Part shown: positions 14,273 to 21,531 of the stretch, in pieces
Numbering within the stretch: position 1 is the stretch's first letter
How the letters are laid out: every line of letters starts with the position of its first letter
Source of the DNA: JAGOVB01 sp964577365
GTDB lineage: Bacteria; Patescibacteriota; Minisyncoccia; Phycocordibacterales; PALSA-1337
Length of the DNA: 26,400 bases
Direction of reading: 5' to 3'
Assembly (NCBI GenBank): GCA_964577365.1
Contig: CAZNYP010000008.1
Span: 1 to 26,400 of the forward strand
Notes under the pieces: model-generated
Databases searched by the model: none
Seen by the model: only the letters and a program-made list of their open reading frames with translations
What the model was told of the DNA's origin: nothing
Made by a program: the position numbers and the translations under genes

Positions 14273-14834
14273 ACTAAATAAAGGGTTTACTCTGGTCGAG
14301 CTCCTCGTCACCATCATGATTTTTGTGATCATGACAGCTATACTTGCCTTACGCTATGGTGATTTCAGTAAAAGTATCATCCTTACAAACCTTGTGTATG
14401 ATGTGGCGCTGGCGATCCGCCAGGCGCAGTCATATGGTATCAATGTATCTGACACTACTACAGACGGAAGAGATGGAGACTACAGTCAGTCATACGGTGT
14501 ATACTTTAATATAAACGAGCCGACCAAATTCCTCCTCTTTAGAGACGATGGATCATTGAAAAACTTTTATGTTGCTGAATCTGATACAATTATAAAAGAG
14601 TATCAGATAAAAAACGGCAATGTACTGCAAAATATTTGTTACGATACTGCCATAACCGCAACATGCGGTATTTCTGGTACTGCCGAAAGTATTGTATTTG
14701 CTCGACCGAGTCCTAGTCCTATCATCAGTCGCGGAAATCGTCAGGCACTATATCTCCGTTTTGCAGCACCAGACGGCAGTACTCAGTCAGTCATGGTTCG
14801 TTCATCCGGACAGATATCTATAGAAAATCAATGA
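14253..14834 (+). CDS. GspH/FimU-like minor pilin
   Basis: This 193-residue prepilin has an 11-residue leader that ends in LNKG, before FTLVELLVTIMIFVIM (Glu +5). The following YDVALAIRQAQSYGINVS segment and the late ALYLRFAAPDGSTQSVMVRSSGQI block are typical of GspH/FimU proteins, which sit in the initiation complex at the pilus tip. Two Cys residues lie in QNICYD and ATCGIS. It overlaps pilD by 20 bases and the next gene by four (ATGA), so it is part of a tightly coupled minor-pilin set. The family-level call is good; exact orthology with FimU or GspH is uncertain. Confidence 0.82.
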   Translation: MSIRLSKLNKGFTLVELLVTIMIFVIMTAILALRYGDFSKSIILTNLVYDVALAIRQAQSYGINVSDTTTDGRDGDYSQSYGVYFNINEPTKFLLFRDDGSLKNFYVAESDTIIKEYQIKNGNVLQNICYDTAITATCGISGTAESIVFARPSPSPIISRGNRQALYLRFAAPDGSTQSVMVRSSGQISIENQ

Positions 14835-15376
14835 TATATCTCAGATCACACAACAAAGGATTTACTCTAGTCGAGGTCATGGTCTCGATGGCGATCTTTG
14901 CGTTTGTGATGATCGTGGCTGTAGGAGCTTTTATAAAAGTATTGGATGTAAACAAGCGAGCTCAGACAGTAAAAGCCGCAGTGAACAATGTGAGCTTTAC
15001 CATCGAGGCGATCACTCGTGAAATGCGCACAGGTAGTCAGTACACAGCGATCACAAATGGTGTGCGTTTTGTAGCATTTAACGATAGCGCTACAGGCCTA
15101 CCGGTACTCCATGCGTATCGACGAAACACAACGACAAACTCTCTCCAGCGCGCGGTGAGTAGGCCAGGTGCTGCGATTGCTGAGGCAGACTACGTGACAC
15201 TCACGAGTACCGGAGTGCGCATCACGCGATTTGAGGTGACTATCGGAAACGGCAGTAGTAGTACTGAGATGCCGTATGCGCTCATCCGAGTGGCGGGTGA
15301 GGCAGGGAGTGCGACAATAGAAAAAAACAGAACCACATTTGAGACACAAACTCTCGTCTCACAACGACTTATATAA
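14831..15376 (+). CDS. GspJ/PilW-like minor pilin
   Basis: This 181-residue prepilin has a leader ending in SHNKG before FTLVEVMVSMAIFAFVM (Glu +5). The VSFTIEAITREMRTGSQY segment after the N-terminal helix is the pattern of GspJ/PilW proteins, whose early helix carries a REMR-like motif. No Cys is present. It starts within the stop codon of the GspH-like gene (ATGA) and ends two bases before the next minor-pilin gene. It probably forms part of the tip-initiation complex with its neighbours (inference from the order H, J, I, K known in type II secretion and minor-pilin operons). Confidence 0.82.
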   Translation: MIYLRSHNKGFTLVEVMVSMAIFAFVMIVAVGAFIKVLDVNKRAQTVKAAVNNVSFTIEAITREMRTGSQYTAITNGVRFVAFNDSATGLPVLHAYRRNTTTNSLQRAVSRPGAAIAEADYVTLTSTGVRITRFEVTIGNGSSSTEMPYALIRVAGEAGSATIEKNRTTFETQTLVSQRLI

Positions 15377-15378
15377 AT

Positions 15379-15915
15379 ATGAATCGAGCTTTTACCATAA
15401 TCGAAACACTGGTGGCCATCATGATCCTCATGATCGCTATTTCTGGTCCCCTCACAAACGCTTTTCAGGGACTCAATGCGGCTTCGGCTGCTCGTGATCA
15501 GATGATTGCCTCGAACCTTGCGCAAGAAGGCATCGAAGCTATCCGAAATATTGTCGATAGCAATATTCGCTCTGGGAGAGCGGCAACCCAAGGATTTTTA
15601 CTGAATGTAAACACTTGTGGGAGCAAAGCACGTTGTCGAATCAATATACAACCTAGTGGTAGTATAAATGTGGCGTCTCAAGATGATGTCGACAATTATG
15701 ACAATCCAGTGTTTAGACTTTATAAAAACGTCGGTACCAACCACTATGTCCATACTTCTGGAGCAAACATGACTCCATTTTATCGATCGGCATACATACA
15801 AAATATCCGAACTGACTCAGCAGATGTGATCGTGGATGTGTGGTGGAAGAGCGGTCCATACTCGGTCGAAAATATGACCACAGCAAAATTGACTGTATAT
15901 AATGTCAAAAGATAA
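15379..15915 (+). CDS. GspI/PilV-like minor pilin with Ala at the cleavage site
   Basis: This 178-residue prepilin has the very short leader MNRA before FTIIETLVAIMILMIAI (Glu +5). As in the gene at 13026, Ala stands where Gly is usual. The ARDQMIASNLAQEGIEAIRNI segment, with the AxxLAQEGIE pattern, is characteristic of PilV/GspI proteins. Cys residues occur in VNTCGSKARCRI and could pair. The C-terminal part is rich in Tyr and Asn. It is followed by the PilX-like gene after one base, or overlaps it by 14 bases if the upstream start of that gene is used. Confidence 0.82.
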   Translation: MNRAFTIIETLVAIMILMIAISGPLTNAFQGLNAASAARDQMIASNLAQEGIEAIRNIVDSNIRSGRAATQGFLLNVNTCGSKARCRINIQPSGSINVASQDDVDNYDNPVFRLYKNVGTNHYVHTSGANMTPFYRSAYIQNIRTDSADVIVDVWWKSGPYSVENMTTAKLTVYNVKR

Positions 15916-15916
15916 T

Positions 15917-16414
15917 ATGAAATCAAACAAAGGCTATACATTATTGTTTGCGGTACTCCTCTCTGCACTCGTGATATCGATCAGTGTTTCGGTTATGAAT
16001 ATTGCTCGAAAAGAGGTGCTCCTCTCGAGTAGTGCGCGCGAATCCATGGAGGCAGTCTATATGGCTGATGGGGCGCTCGACTGTGCGATACTTCATGATA
16101 AAGACGGGTATTTTAGACAGACACAGGACGATGAAGATTTTGGTCAGGTGACATGTGGTCCTCGCCGTGTATATACAGTGGAGTTCGAACAAGTGACTCC
16201 TGAGCAGCGCCGATTTGAATTTTACACAACCGACAAAACGAGTACACGTGCTCCATGTGCTCGAGTGACGATCGATCGATACGACACGACTCCACCACGC
16301 ACCGTCATCGAGGCGCGCGGCTACAATGTAGGGACAGACCGAACTACTGGCCGATGTACCGAACCTTTTGCAGACAAGGTTGAAAGAGCCTTCAGATACT
16401 CGTATACTGAGTAA
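15917..16414 (+). CDS. PilX/GspK-like minor pilin
   Basis: This prepilin-like protein (165 residues from this start) has a MKSNKG leader before YTLLFAVLLSALVISIS. It has Tyr at +1 and no Glu at +5, which is typical of GspK/PilX-type tip pilins that lack the usual Glu. The sequence RKEVLLSSSARESMEAVYMADGA fits PilX. Four Cys residues follow (LDCA, VTCG, APCA, GRCT), so two disulfides are possible. An upstream in-frame ATG at 15902 would add five residues and overlap the previous gene; I prefer 15917 because it gives a leader length like that of the other pilins. It ends exactly where ligA begins, so both are probably on one mRNA. Confidence 0.75.
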   Translation: MKSNKGYTLLFAVLLSALVISISVSVMNIARKEVLLSSSARESMEAVYMADGALDCAILHDKDGYFRQTQDDEDFGQVTCGPRRVYTVEFEQVTPEQRRFEFYTTDKTSTRAPCARVTIDRYDTTPPRTVIEARGYNVGTDRTTGRCTEPFADKVERAFRYSYTE

Positions 16415-18385
16415 ATGGATAAAAAAGAAGCCAAGGAGCGTATAGACTATCTAAAAAAGACGATAGAGCATCATCGGCGCCTTTATCATGTAGAGGACAT
16501 GCAGGAGATCTCAGAGGCAGCTCTAGACTCTTTGAAGCACGAACTAGTGACACTGGAGAATCAGTATCCCGATCTCGTCACCCCCGACTCGCCATCACAG
16601 CGTGTCGGTGGAGCTGCATTGCCCGAGTTTCAAAAAGTTCCTCACAAAGTCGCACAGTGGTCATTTAACGATGCATTTACTCCCGAGGACATGCAGGATT
16701 TTGATACACGCATTAAAAAGATAATCAAAAATCAACCTACATATACATGTGAACACAAGATCGACGGACTCAAAATCGTTCTCGAATATGAAAAGGGAAT
16801 ACTAAAGACAGCTGCCACACGAGGTGATGGAAAGATCGGGGAAGACGTCACACACAATGTCCGTACGATCGAGTCTATCCCACTCACACTCACCAAACCG
16901 GTAAATATAATCGTCGAAGGAGAGATCTGGATGGCAAAAAAGACCCTCGAAAGACTAAACAAAGAACGCATAAAAAACGGCGAAGAACCTTTTGCAAATC
17001 CTCGCAATGTGGCTGCTGGTTCTATCCGCCAGCTCGACCCAAAGATCGCTGCGAGTCGCAAACTCGATTCATACATATACGATATTGCTCAGATCGACGA
17101 TCATCCCGATACACAGATGGGTGAGCTAGAACTGTTGAGTATACTCGGTTTTAAGGTAAATAAAAACTATAAACACTGTAAAAATATCGACGAAGTCATC
17201 GCATACTGGAAAGAATGGCAGAAAAAAATGCCAAAACAGGACTATCTAGCTGACGGAGTTGTGGTAAAGGTAAATGAAGTGTCATATCAGGAGATGCTCG
17301 GCTATACTGGCAAGGCACCTCGATTTGGCATCGCATTTAAATTCGCTGCAGAACAAGTGACCACAATCCTCGAGGATATCGTCCTTCAGGTAGGTCGTAC
17401 AGGTGTCGTCACCCCTGTAGCTCATTTGCGACCCGTTTCCGTGGCTGGGTCCACCGTCTCTCGGGCGACACTGCACAATGAGGATGAGATCAACCGACTC
17501 GATGTGCGTATCGGCGATACGGTCATCCTCCAAAAAGCAGGAGACGTCATCCCTGATAGCGTTTCAGTCGTCAAAGAGATGCGTAAAGAAAAAGAAAAGG
17601 CTTTTACTTTTCCGACTCATGTCGAGGGGTGTGGTGGCGATGGACGAATCGAGCGCATCCCGGGTCAGGCCGCGTATCGCTGTGTCATCCTCGACTCTGA
17701 AGAGCTACAAAAGAAGAAATTTTATCATTTTGTCTCTAAAAAGTGTTTCAATATAGATGGGTTGGGGCCTCGTATCATCGATGTACTCATGGAAAATGGT
17801 CTCATCACGCATTTTGACGATATTTTTACTCTAAAAAAGGGTGATCTTCTCACGCTTCCTCGTTTTGCTGAAAAATCAGTCGACAATCTCCTCGAGTCTA
17901 TCGAAAAAGGCCGCACAGTCACCATGGCTCGTCTCATCGCTGCGCTCTCTATCCCACAGGTGGGTGAGGAGACAGCGATAGATATTGCAAAACACATAAA
18001 AGATCCAAAAACAGCTACGTTTGAAGAACTACAAAAAATATATGGGGTAGGTGACGTAGTCGCTCGATCTGTCGTGGACTGGTTTTCTAAAAAAGAAAAT
18101 CAAAAGCTGTATGATCGACTACTGAAACAGCTGACTATCATAAAAGAAAAAACAGGTACTCGTCTTGCTGGAAAAACATTTGTATTGACTGGCACTCTCT
18201 CTGCTTCCCGCGATGAAATCCAGGGTAAAATCCGATCATTGGGCGGTAATATATCAAGCTCTGTGTCATCAAATACATCGTATGTCGTAGTAGGAGAGAA
18301 TGCGGGCTCGAAGCTGGATAAAGCAAAAGAATTAGATATCCCCACGTTATCCGAAACCGAACTATTTACTCTGCTACAAGGGTAG
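16415..18385 (+). CDS. ligA: NAD+-dependent DNA ligase LigA
   Basis: This 656-residue enzyme seals nicks in replication and repair. Domain Ia is at residues 1-65, the adenylation motif KIDG is at 115-118 (nucleophile Lys115), and an OB fold lies at about 315-395. Helix-hairpin-helix repeats occupy about 445-570, and a BRCT domain about 580-656 (LAGKTFVLTGTLS...SYVVVGENAGSKLDKA). Two departures stand out. The zinc finger is degenerate: only Cys406, Cys423 and Cys444 remain in a region where four spaced ligands are expected. In domain Ia, the positions of E. coli Asp32 and Tyr35 are Glu34 and Leu37, although Tyr24, His25 and Asp38 are kept. It follows the last minor-pilin gene without a gap, an unusual place for ligA. 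Confidence 0.95.
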   Translation: MDKKEAKERIDYLKKTIEHHRRLYHVEDMQEISEAALDSLKHELVTLENQYPDLVTPDSPSQRVGGAALPEFQKVPHKVAQWSFNDAFTPEDMQDFDTRIKKIIKNQPTYTCEHKIDGLKIVLEYEKGILKTAATRGDGKIGEDVTHNVRTIESIPLTLTKPVNIIVEGEIWMAKKTLERLNKERIKNGEEPFANPRNVAAGSIRQLDPKIAASRKLDSYIYDIAQIDDHPDTQMGELELLSILGFKVNKNYKHCKNIDEVIAYWKEWQKKMPKQDYLADGVVVKVNEVSYQEMLGYTGKAPRFGIAFKFAAEQVTTILEDIVLQVGRTGVVTPVAHLRPVSVAGSTVSRATLHNEDEINRLDVRIGDTVILQKAGDVIPDSVSVVKEMRKEKEKAFTFPTHVEGCGGDGRIERIPGQAAYRCVILDSEELQKKKFYHFVSKKCFNIDGLGPRIIDVLMENGLITHFDDIFTLKKGDLLTLPRFAEKSVDNLLESIEKGRTVTMARLIAALSIPQVGEETAIDIAKHIKDPKTATFEELQKIYGVGDVVARSVVDWFSKKENQKLYDRLLKQLTIIKEKTGTRLAGKTFVLTGTLSASRDEIQGKIRSLGGNISSSVSSNTSYVVVGENAGSKLDKAKELDIPTLSETELFTLLQG

Positions 18386-18388
18386 GTT

Positions 18389-18394
18389 TATAAT
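18389..18394 (+). promoter_or_regulatory. -10 element before the coiled-coil gene and gatCA
   Basis: TATAAT follows the ligA stop by three bases. No clear TG extension or -35 is seen. The predicted leader before ATG 18425 is about 24 nt and A+T-rich. Confidence 0.5.
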
Positions 18395-18424
18395 CTGGAT
18401 ATTACTAATTAATCTTGAACTACT

Positions 18425-18658
18425 ATGCCTGAACAAACACCTATATATTTTAAAGAATTTACCCAGCAGCTAAATAAGAGATTCGACCATATTGACGAGC
18501 GGTTTAACGTTTTGGAGCACCGTTTTGACACGCTCGAAGCTAGATTCGATGGAATGGAGAAAAGAATGGAGAGAATTGAGGATAAAATCGATATACACGG
18601 AACAGAAATCAAAGACTTACAAAAACGCACAAGTGTGTTAGAATCGGCGTATGCTTAG
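18425..18658 (+). CDS. Small coiled-coil protein
   Basis: This 77-residue charged protein consists almost entirely of a coiled coil (about residues 12-72) made of repeated heptads of the type RFDxLExRFD: FNVLEHRFDTLEARFDGMEKRME. It has no membrane segment. Such short heptad proteins are frequent in Patescibacteria and phages, and may be structural or act as partners of other coiled coils; the function here is unknown. Its last 8 bases overlap gatC, so it is translated in the same operon. It may simply be a passenger in the gatCA transcript. Confidence 0.7.
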   Translation: MPEQTPIYFKEFTQQLNKRFDHIDERFNVLEHRFDTLEARFDGMEKRMERIEDKIDIHGTEIKDLQKRTSVLESAYA

Positions 18659-18926
18659 TCATACTGATATAGAAAAACTCGCAAGGCTATCTCGCATCGC
18701 TATCACTCACGAGGAAAAGGCTCAGTTCGGTAAAGAAATCGAATCTATTTTGGGCTATGTGAGTGAAATCCAGGAAGTCAGCAAAAATATAGAAGCGAGA
18801 TCTGATTTTGATGTTAAAAACGTTGTGCGTGACGATGTGGTCGTCGATACTGATCCAAAAAACTTGATCCAGTCAGCTCCAGAGAGTCAGGGTGACTTTA
18901 TAACGGTAAAGAAAATACTATCATGA
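18651..18926 (+). CDS. gatC: Asp-tRNA(Asn)/Glu-tRNA(Gln) amidotransferase subunit C
   Basis: This 91-residue protein matches GatC: an N-terminal helical part with IEKLARLSRIAITHEEKAQF, the EIESILGYVSEIQEV block, and the late DVVVDTD ... SAPESQGDFITVKKIL segment with the conserved Pro-Glu. GatC stabilises the GatA-GatB interface in the amidotransferase that makes Gln-tRNA(Gln) and/or Asn-tRNA(Asn) from mischarged tRNA. It overlaps the coiled-coil gene by 8 bases and gatA by four (ATGA), consistent with coupled translation. gatB is not in this window. The length is normal. Confidence 0.93.
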   Translation: MLSHTDIEKLARLSRIAITHEEKAQFGKEIESILGYVSEIQEVSKNIEARSDFDVKNVVRDDVVVDTDPKNLIQSAPESQGDFITVKKILS

Positions 18927-20308
18927 TGACTATAGGACAAGCACATGAAGCAATGAAAAAAGGGGAGCTCACTCCCTGGGATTTGGCACAGAAGTACATA
19001 AAAAATATTGAGGCAAAAAATCAAGAAATAAATGCGTACCTCGAAGTCTATGCTGATATAAAAGAACAGTGCGATGCCGCCGCTGCACGTTTTAAAGACG
19101 GCACCGCGACCCTCCTCACCGGTATTCCGTGTGCAGTCAAAGACAATATTTTAATAAAAGGAAAAATCGCTTCGGCATCTTCGAAAATGCTCGAACACTA
19201 TGTCGCGACCTACGATGCGACCGCAATAGAAAAACTCAAAAAAGAAGGCGTAGTATTTTTGGGTCGTGTGAACATGGACGAATTTGCTATGGGAGGAAGT
19301 ACTGAGAATTCTGCATTTGGCCCTACTCGAAATCCTCACGACCTCACCCGGGTCTCTGGAGGCTCGTCTGGAGGATCTGCTGCGGCGGTTGCTATGGACG
19401 GTGCACTCATCGCTCTCGGAACCGATACAGGAGGGTCTGTGCGCCAGCCAGCGAGCTTTTGTGGAATTGTGGGCCTCAAACCGACCTACGGCGCTGTATC
19501 TCGATATGGGATCATGGCGATGGGCTCGTCACTCGATCAGGTTGGTCCTATGGCGCGTACGGTCACTGATGTAGAAATCATTTTTGATGCAATAAAGGGA
19601 AAAGATATAAAAGATAGTACGACAATCGAGCAAAAAGAAATCCAAATGCCTAAGAAATTAGTCATCGGCATCCCGGACTTCCCACGAGAAGGTATACACC
19701 CTGATGTTCTGAAAAATTTTAATGAATCAGTAGATAAATTCAAAGCACTCGGATATGAGACAAAAGAAGTGAAACTTCCAAACATAAAATATTCTCTCGC
19801 AGTCTATTATGTGGTGATGCCAGCCGAGGTGTCGTCAAATATGTCTCGTTTTGATGGGGTAAAGTACGGCCTCCATGTAGATGGAAAAGATGGTATCGAT
19901 GACTATTTTGTCACTCGAGCAGCAGGACTCGGAAAAGAGGTGCGACGTCGGATCCTCCTCGGAACGTACGTACTCTCATCCGGATACTATGATGCGTACT
20001 ACAACAAAGCAAATATCGTCCGAGAACTAATTCGAAATGATTTCAAAAAAGCATTCGAAGAGGTAGATGTTATTTTGACCCCGACCGCCCCGACACCAGC
20101 TTTTAAAATAGGGGAGAAAACCGCAGATCCGCTCCAGATGTATCTCGAAGATATCTTTACCGTGACCGCAAACCTCACAGGCAATCCTGCTATGTCGGTC
20201 CCATCAGGAGTCAGCGGAAAACTACCGCTCGGTATACAGCTCACCGCTCGACATGGGGAGGAGGCAGTACTCTTTGCTATCGGAAAGCAATTTTTGGGTG
20301 AAAAATAG
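18923..20308 (+). CDS. gatA: Asp-tRNA(Asn)/Glu-tRNA(Gln) amidotransferase subunit A
   Basis: This 461-residue amidase-signature enzyme releases ammonia from glutamine for transamidation of mischarged tRNA. The Ser-cisSer-Lys triad is visible: Lys73 in GIPCAVKDNI, the cis-Ser at 148 in VSGGSSGGSAAA, and the nucleophile Ser172 in GTDTGGSVRQPASFCG. The GLKPTYGAVSRYG block and the late LPLGIQLTAR motif are also typical. It overlaps gatC by four bases. The enzyme is known to work as the GatCAB trimer; gatB must be elsewhere in the genome. The length is slightly below that of many GatA proteins but complete at both ends. Confidence 0.96.
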   Translation: MMTIGQAHEAMKKGELTPWDLAQKYIKNIEAKNQEINAYLEVYADIKEQCDAAAARFKDGTATLLTGIPCAVKDNILIKGKIASASSKMLEHYVATYDATAIEKLKKEGVVFLGRVNMDEFAMGGSTENSAFGPTRNPHDLTRVSGGSSGGSAAAVAMDGALIALGTDTGGSVRQPASFCGIVGLKPTYGAVSRYGIMAMGSSLDQVGPMARTVTDVEIIFDAIKGKDIKDSTTIEQKEIQMPKKLVIGIPDFPREGIHPDVLKNFNESVDKFKALGYETKEVKLPNIKYSLAVYYVVMPAEVSSNMSRFDGVKYGLHVDGKDGIDDYFVTRAAGLGKEVRRRILLGTYVLSSGYYDAYYNKANIVRELIRNDFKKAFEEVDVILTPTAPTPAFKIGEKTADPLQMYLEDIFTVTANLTGNPAMSVPSGVSGKLPLGIQLTARHGEEAVLFAIGKQFLGEK

Positions 20309-20310
20309 GG

Positions 20311-20316
20311 TATAAT
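20311..20316 (+). promoter_or_regulatory. -10 of a leaderless-type promoter
   Basis: TATAAT lies two bases after the gatA stop codon and ends exactly 7 nt before ATG 20323, so the transcript should begin at the start codon. No strong -35 is seen. Confidence 0.7.
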
Positions 20317-20322
20317 AAATTC

Positions 20323-20838
20323 ATGTTTATCGACTTTGCACTTGAAATACTCAATCTTGTTTTGAGCTACCTCTGGGTGATTGCGGTCCCGACGTCGTTG
20401 GTACTGGTGATCGGTATCATCACTGCCATGGAGCGTCTCCGTCATATCCGCAAACAGGAAAAAGCAATCTATTTTCCAAAGGTGGAGCCTGTTTATGATG
20501 AGACTGCAAAGGCTGATCCAGGTCTCGCTGTACGATGGAAGCAGATTACTGAGCATGTGGAGTCGCAAAATCCAAACGATTGGCGTCAAGCTATCATCGA
20601 GGCAGACATCATCCTCGGAGATATTTTGGATAAGATGGGGTACCAAGGAGATGGTATCGGTGAAAAACTAAAGCGAGTGGAGCCTGCGGATTTTCACACA
20701 TTGTCACAAGCGTGGGAGGCACATAAAATCCGAAATATTATCGCTCACGAAGGGACGAGCTACCAGCTCAGCCAGACCGAGGTGCGGCGCGTGATAAATC
20801 TATTCCGAGAAGTCTTCGAAGAGTTTTACTATATATAG
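20323..20838 (+). CDS. Membrane-anchored protein with a HEPN-like RX4H motif
   Basis: This 171-residue protein has an N-terminal membrane helix (about residues 8-34), a short basic juxtamembrane part (ERLRHIRKQEKA) and a helical cytoplasmic domain. The domain has DWRQAIIEADIILGDILDKMGY (about 86-107, split for length as DWRQAIIEAD and IILGDILDKMGY) and the motif RNIIAH (Arg137 to His142). That motif fits the RX4-6H pattern of HEPN-fold proteins, many of which are RNases or nucleotidyl-transfer partners. Whether it has nuclease activity is not shown, and proteins of this type seem common in Patescibacteria without an assigned role. The gene starts at a leaderless-type promoter after gatA and is followed by the initiator tRNA promoter. 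Confidence 0.78.
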   Translation: MFIDFALEILNLVLSYLWVIAVPTSLVLVIGIITAMERLRHIRKQEKAIYFPKVEPVYDETAKADPGLAVRWKQITEHVESQNPNDWRQAIIEADIILGDILDKMGYQGDGIGEKLKRVEPADFHTLSQAWEAHKIRNIIAHEGTSYQLSQTEVRRVINLFREVFEEFYYI

Positions 20839-20840
20839 GC

Positions 20841-20868
20841 TTGCGCGATCCCTATTGTATGGTATTAT
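20841..20868 (+). promoter_or_regulatory. Promoter of the initiator tRNA gene
   Basis: TTGCGC (20841-20846), a 16-bp spacer, and TATTAT (20863-20868) preceded by TGG. The start would be near 20875, four bases before the mature tRNA. Confidence 0.65.
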
Positions 20869-20878
20869 TTCCTGACAT

Positions 20879-20950
20879 AGCGGGGTAGGGTAACGGTAAC
20901 CCGCCAGGCTCATAACCTGGAAATTGTCGGTTCAACTCCGGCCTCCGCAA
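20879..20950 (+). tRNA. tRNA-fMet (CAU), initiator
   Basis: The cloverleaf folds with stem GCGGGG/CTCCGC at positions 2-7/66-71 and an unpaired A1-A72 end, the hallmark of bacterial initiator tRNA. The D arm is GGGT/ACCC. The anticodon arm is CCAGG-CTCATAA-CCTGG with anticodon CAT. The T arm is GTCGG-TTCAACT-CCGGC. Only two of the three usual G-C pairs next to the anticodon loop are present. CCA is not encoded. Confidence 0.88.
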
Positions 20951-20957
20951 CAAGTAA

Positions 20958-20988
20958 GCAAAAAGTGGCGTACAAAGCCACTTTTTGC
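20958..20988 (+). terminator. Hairpin terminator between the two CAU tRNA genes
   Basis: GCAAAAAGTGGC (20958-20969) pairs perfectly with GCCACTTTTTGC (20977-20988) around a 7-nt loop. The T-run lies in the 3' arm. Its end overlaps the extended -10 of the next tRNA gene. Confidence 0.75.
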
Positions 20989-20994
20989 TATAGT
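20986..20994 (+). promoter_or_regulatory. Extended -10 promoter of the second CAU tRNA
   Basis: TGCTATAGT fits TGnTATAAT with one mismatch and predicts a start near 21001, two bases before the mature tRNA. It shares three bases with the terminator hairpin. Confidence 0.6.
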
Positions 20995-21002
20995 AGGCAA
21001 AC

Positions 21003-21075
21003 GTCGGGGTAGCTCAGTCGGTAGAGCACAGGACTCATAAGCCTGGGGTCGTGGGTTCGATCCCCACCTCCGACA
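21003..21075 (+). tRNA. tRNA with CAU anticodon (elongator Met, or Ile2 if lysidine-modified)
   Basis: Acceptor GTCGGGG/CTCCGAC, D arm GCTC/GAGC, anticodon arm CAGGA-CTCATAA-GCCTG (A-G mismatch next to the loop), T arm GTGGG-TTCGATC-CCCAC. The paired 1-72 end shows it is not the initiator. Met and Ile2 cannot be told apart with confidence from sequence alone. CCA is not encoded. Confidence 0.9.
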
Positions 21076-21085
21076 CCTGTAAAAT

Positions 21086-21094
21086 TGGTATAAT
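21086..21094 (+). promoter_or_regulatory. Extended -10 promoter of the small secreted protein gene
   Basis: TGGTATAAT ends 9 nt before ATG 21103, so the predicted leader is only about two bases. The TTGG of TTGGTATAAT begins 10 bases after the tRNA end. Confidence 0.75.
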
Positions 21095-21102
21095 AAGGGG
21101 GC

Positions 21103-21468
21103 ATGAAAACCATGCTTGTTCTTTTGATTCTGTGCACGTTTCCACGTGCACGCGCGGAGGAGGAGTGGGGTATGCAGTACACTCTCCCCGAACATCGGCC
21201 TCTATGGCAGAGGATTATGCCTACAAGTGGCCCGATCCCGTACATGGAATCTCCCTACTTTCGTTTTGAGGGAACAGATTTTTATCCCTCATTGTGGACT
21301 GACGGAGTTTTCCAGTTCTCCGTAGCGCGATACTACGCGCAGGGCAGTATACCGGGCATGCGTTGGAAACCGTCACTGGAGCTCACCTTTTCAAATCCTG
21401 GTCGAGCGACGACTGTCGGGGAACCCACGATCGTGCGGATCGGTTTTGCTTGGCGGAGAAGTTTCTGA
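21103..21468 (+). CDS. Small secreted hypothetical protein
   Basis: I do not recognise this 121-residue protein. It begins with a probable Sec signal peptide: MKTMLVLLILCTFPRARA followed by an acidic EEEW, with a likely cut after Ala18. The mature part has many aromatic and Pro residues (YFRFEGTDFYPSLW, VARYYAQGSI) and ends with VRIGFAWRRSF, which looks like beta structure; a C-terminal aromatic residue recalls outer-membrane beta-barrel proteins, but one motif does not establish that. It lies alone between two tRNA genes, with its own promoter and a GC-rich hairpin after it. It has no Cys after the signal peptide. Confidence 0.65.
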   Translation: MKTMLVLLILCTFPRARAEEEWGMQYTLPEHRPLWQRIMPTSGPIPYMESPYFRFEGTDFYPSLWTDGVFQFSVARYYAQGSIPGMRWKPSLELTFSNPGRATTVGEPTIVRIGFAWRRSF

Positions 21469-21474
21469 TACGAG

Positions 21475-21501
21475 CGACGGCAGGGAGATTCCTTGCCGTC
21501 G
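21475..21501 (+). terminator. GC-rich hairpin after the small secreted protein gene
   Basis: CGACGGC (21475-21481) pairs with GCCGTCG (21495-21501), and AGG/CCT extends the stem inside with one unpaired T. There is no T-run after it, so its strength as a terminator is uncertain. Confidence 0.5.
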
Positions 21502-21512
21502 TGTGTCGTTTA

Positions 21513-21521
21513 TGCTATATT
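21513..21521 (+). promoter_or_regulatory. Extended -10 promoter of tRNA-Asp
   Basis: TGCTATATT (extended -10 with one mismatch) predicts a start near 21528, four bases before the mature tRNA at 21532. Confidence 0.6.
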
Positions 21522-21531
21522 TTTGCCACAT

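Noticed and set aside
20932..21245. Minus-strand frames with motifs such as RTHDPRLMSPVLYRLSYPD
   Set aside because: They are the antisense translation of the tRNA genes at 20879-21075, a well-known source of false protein annotations.
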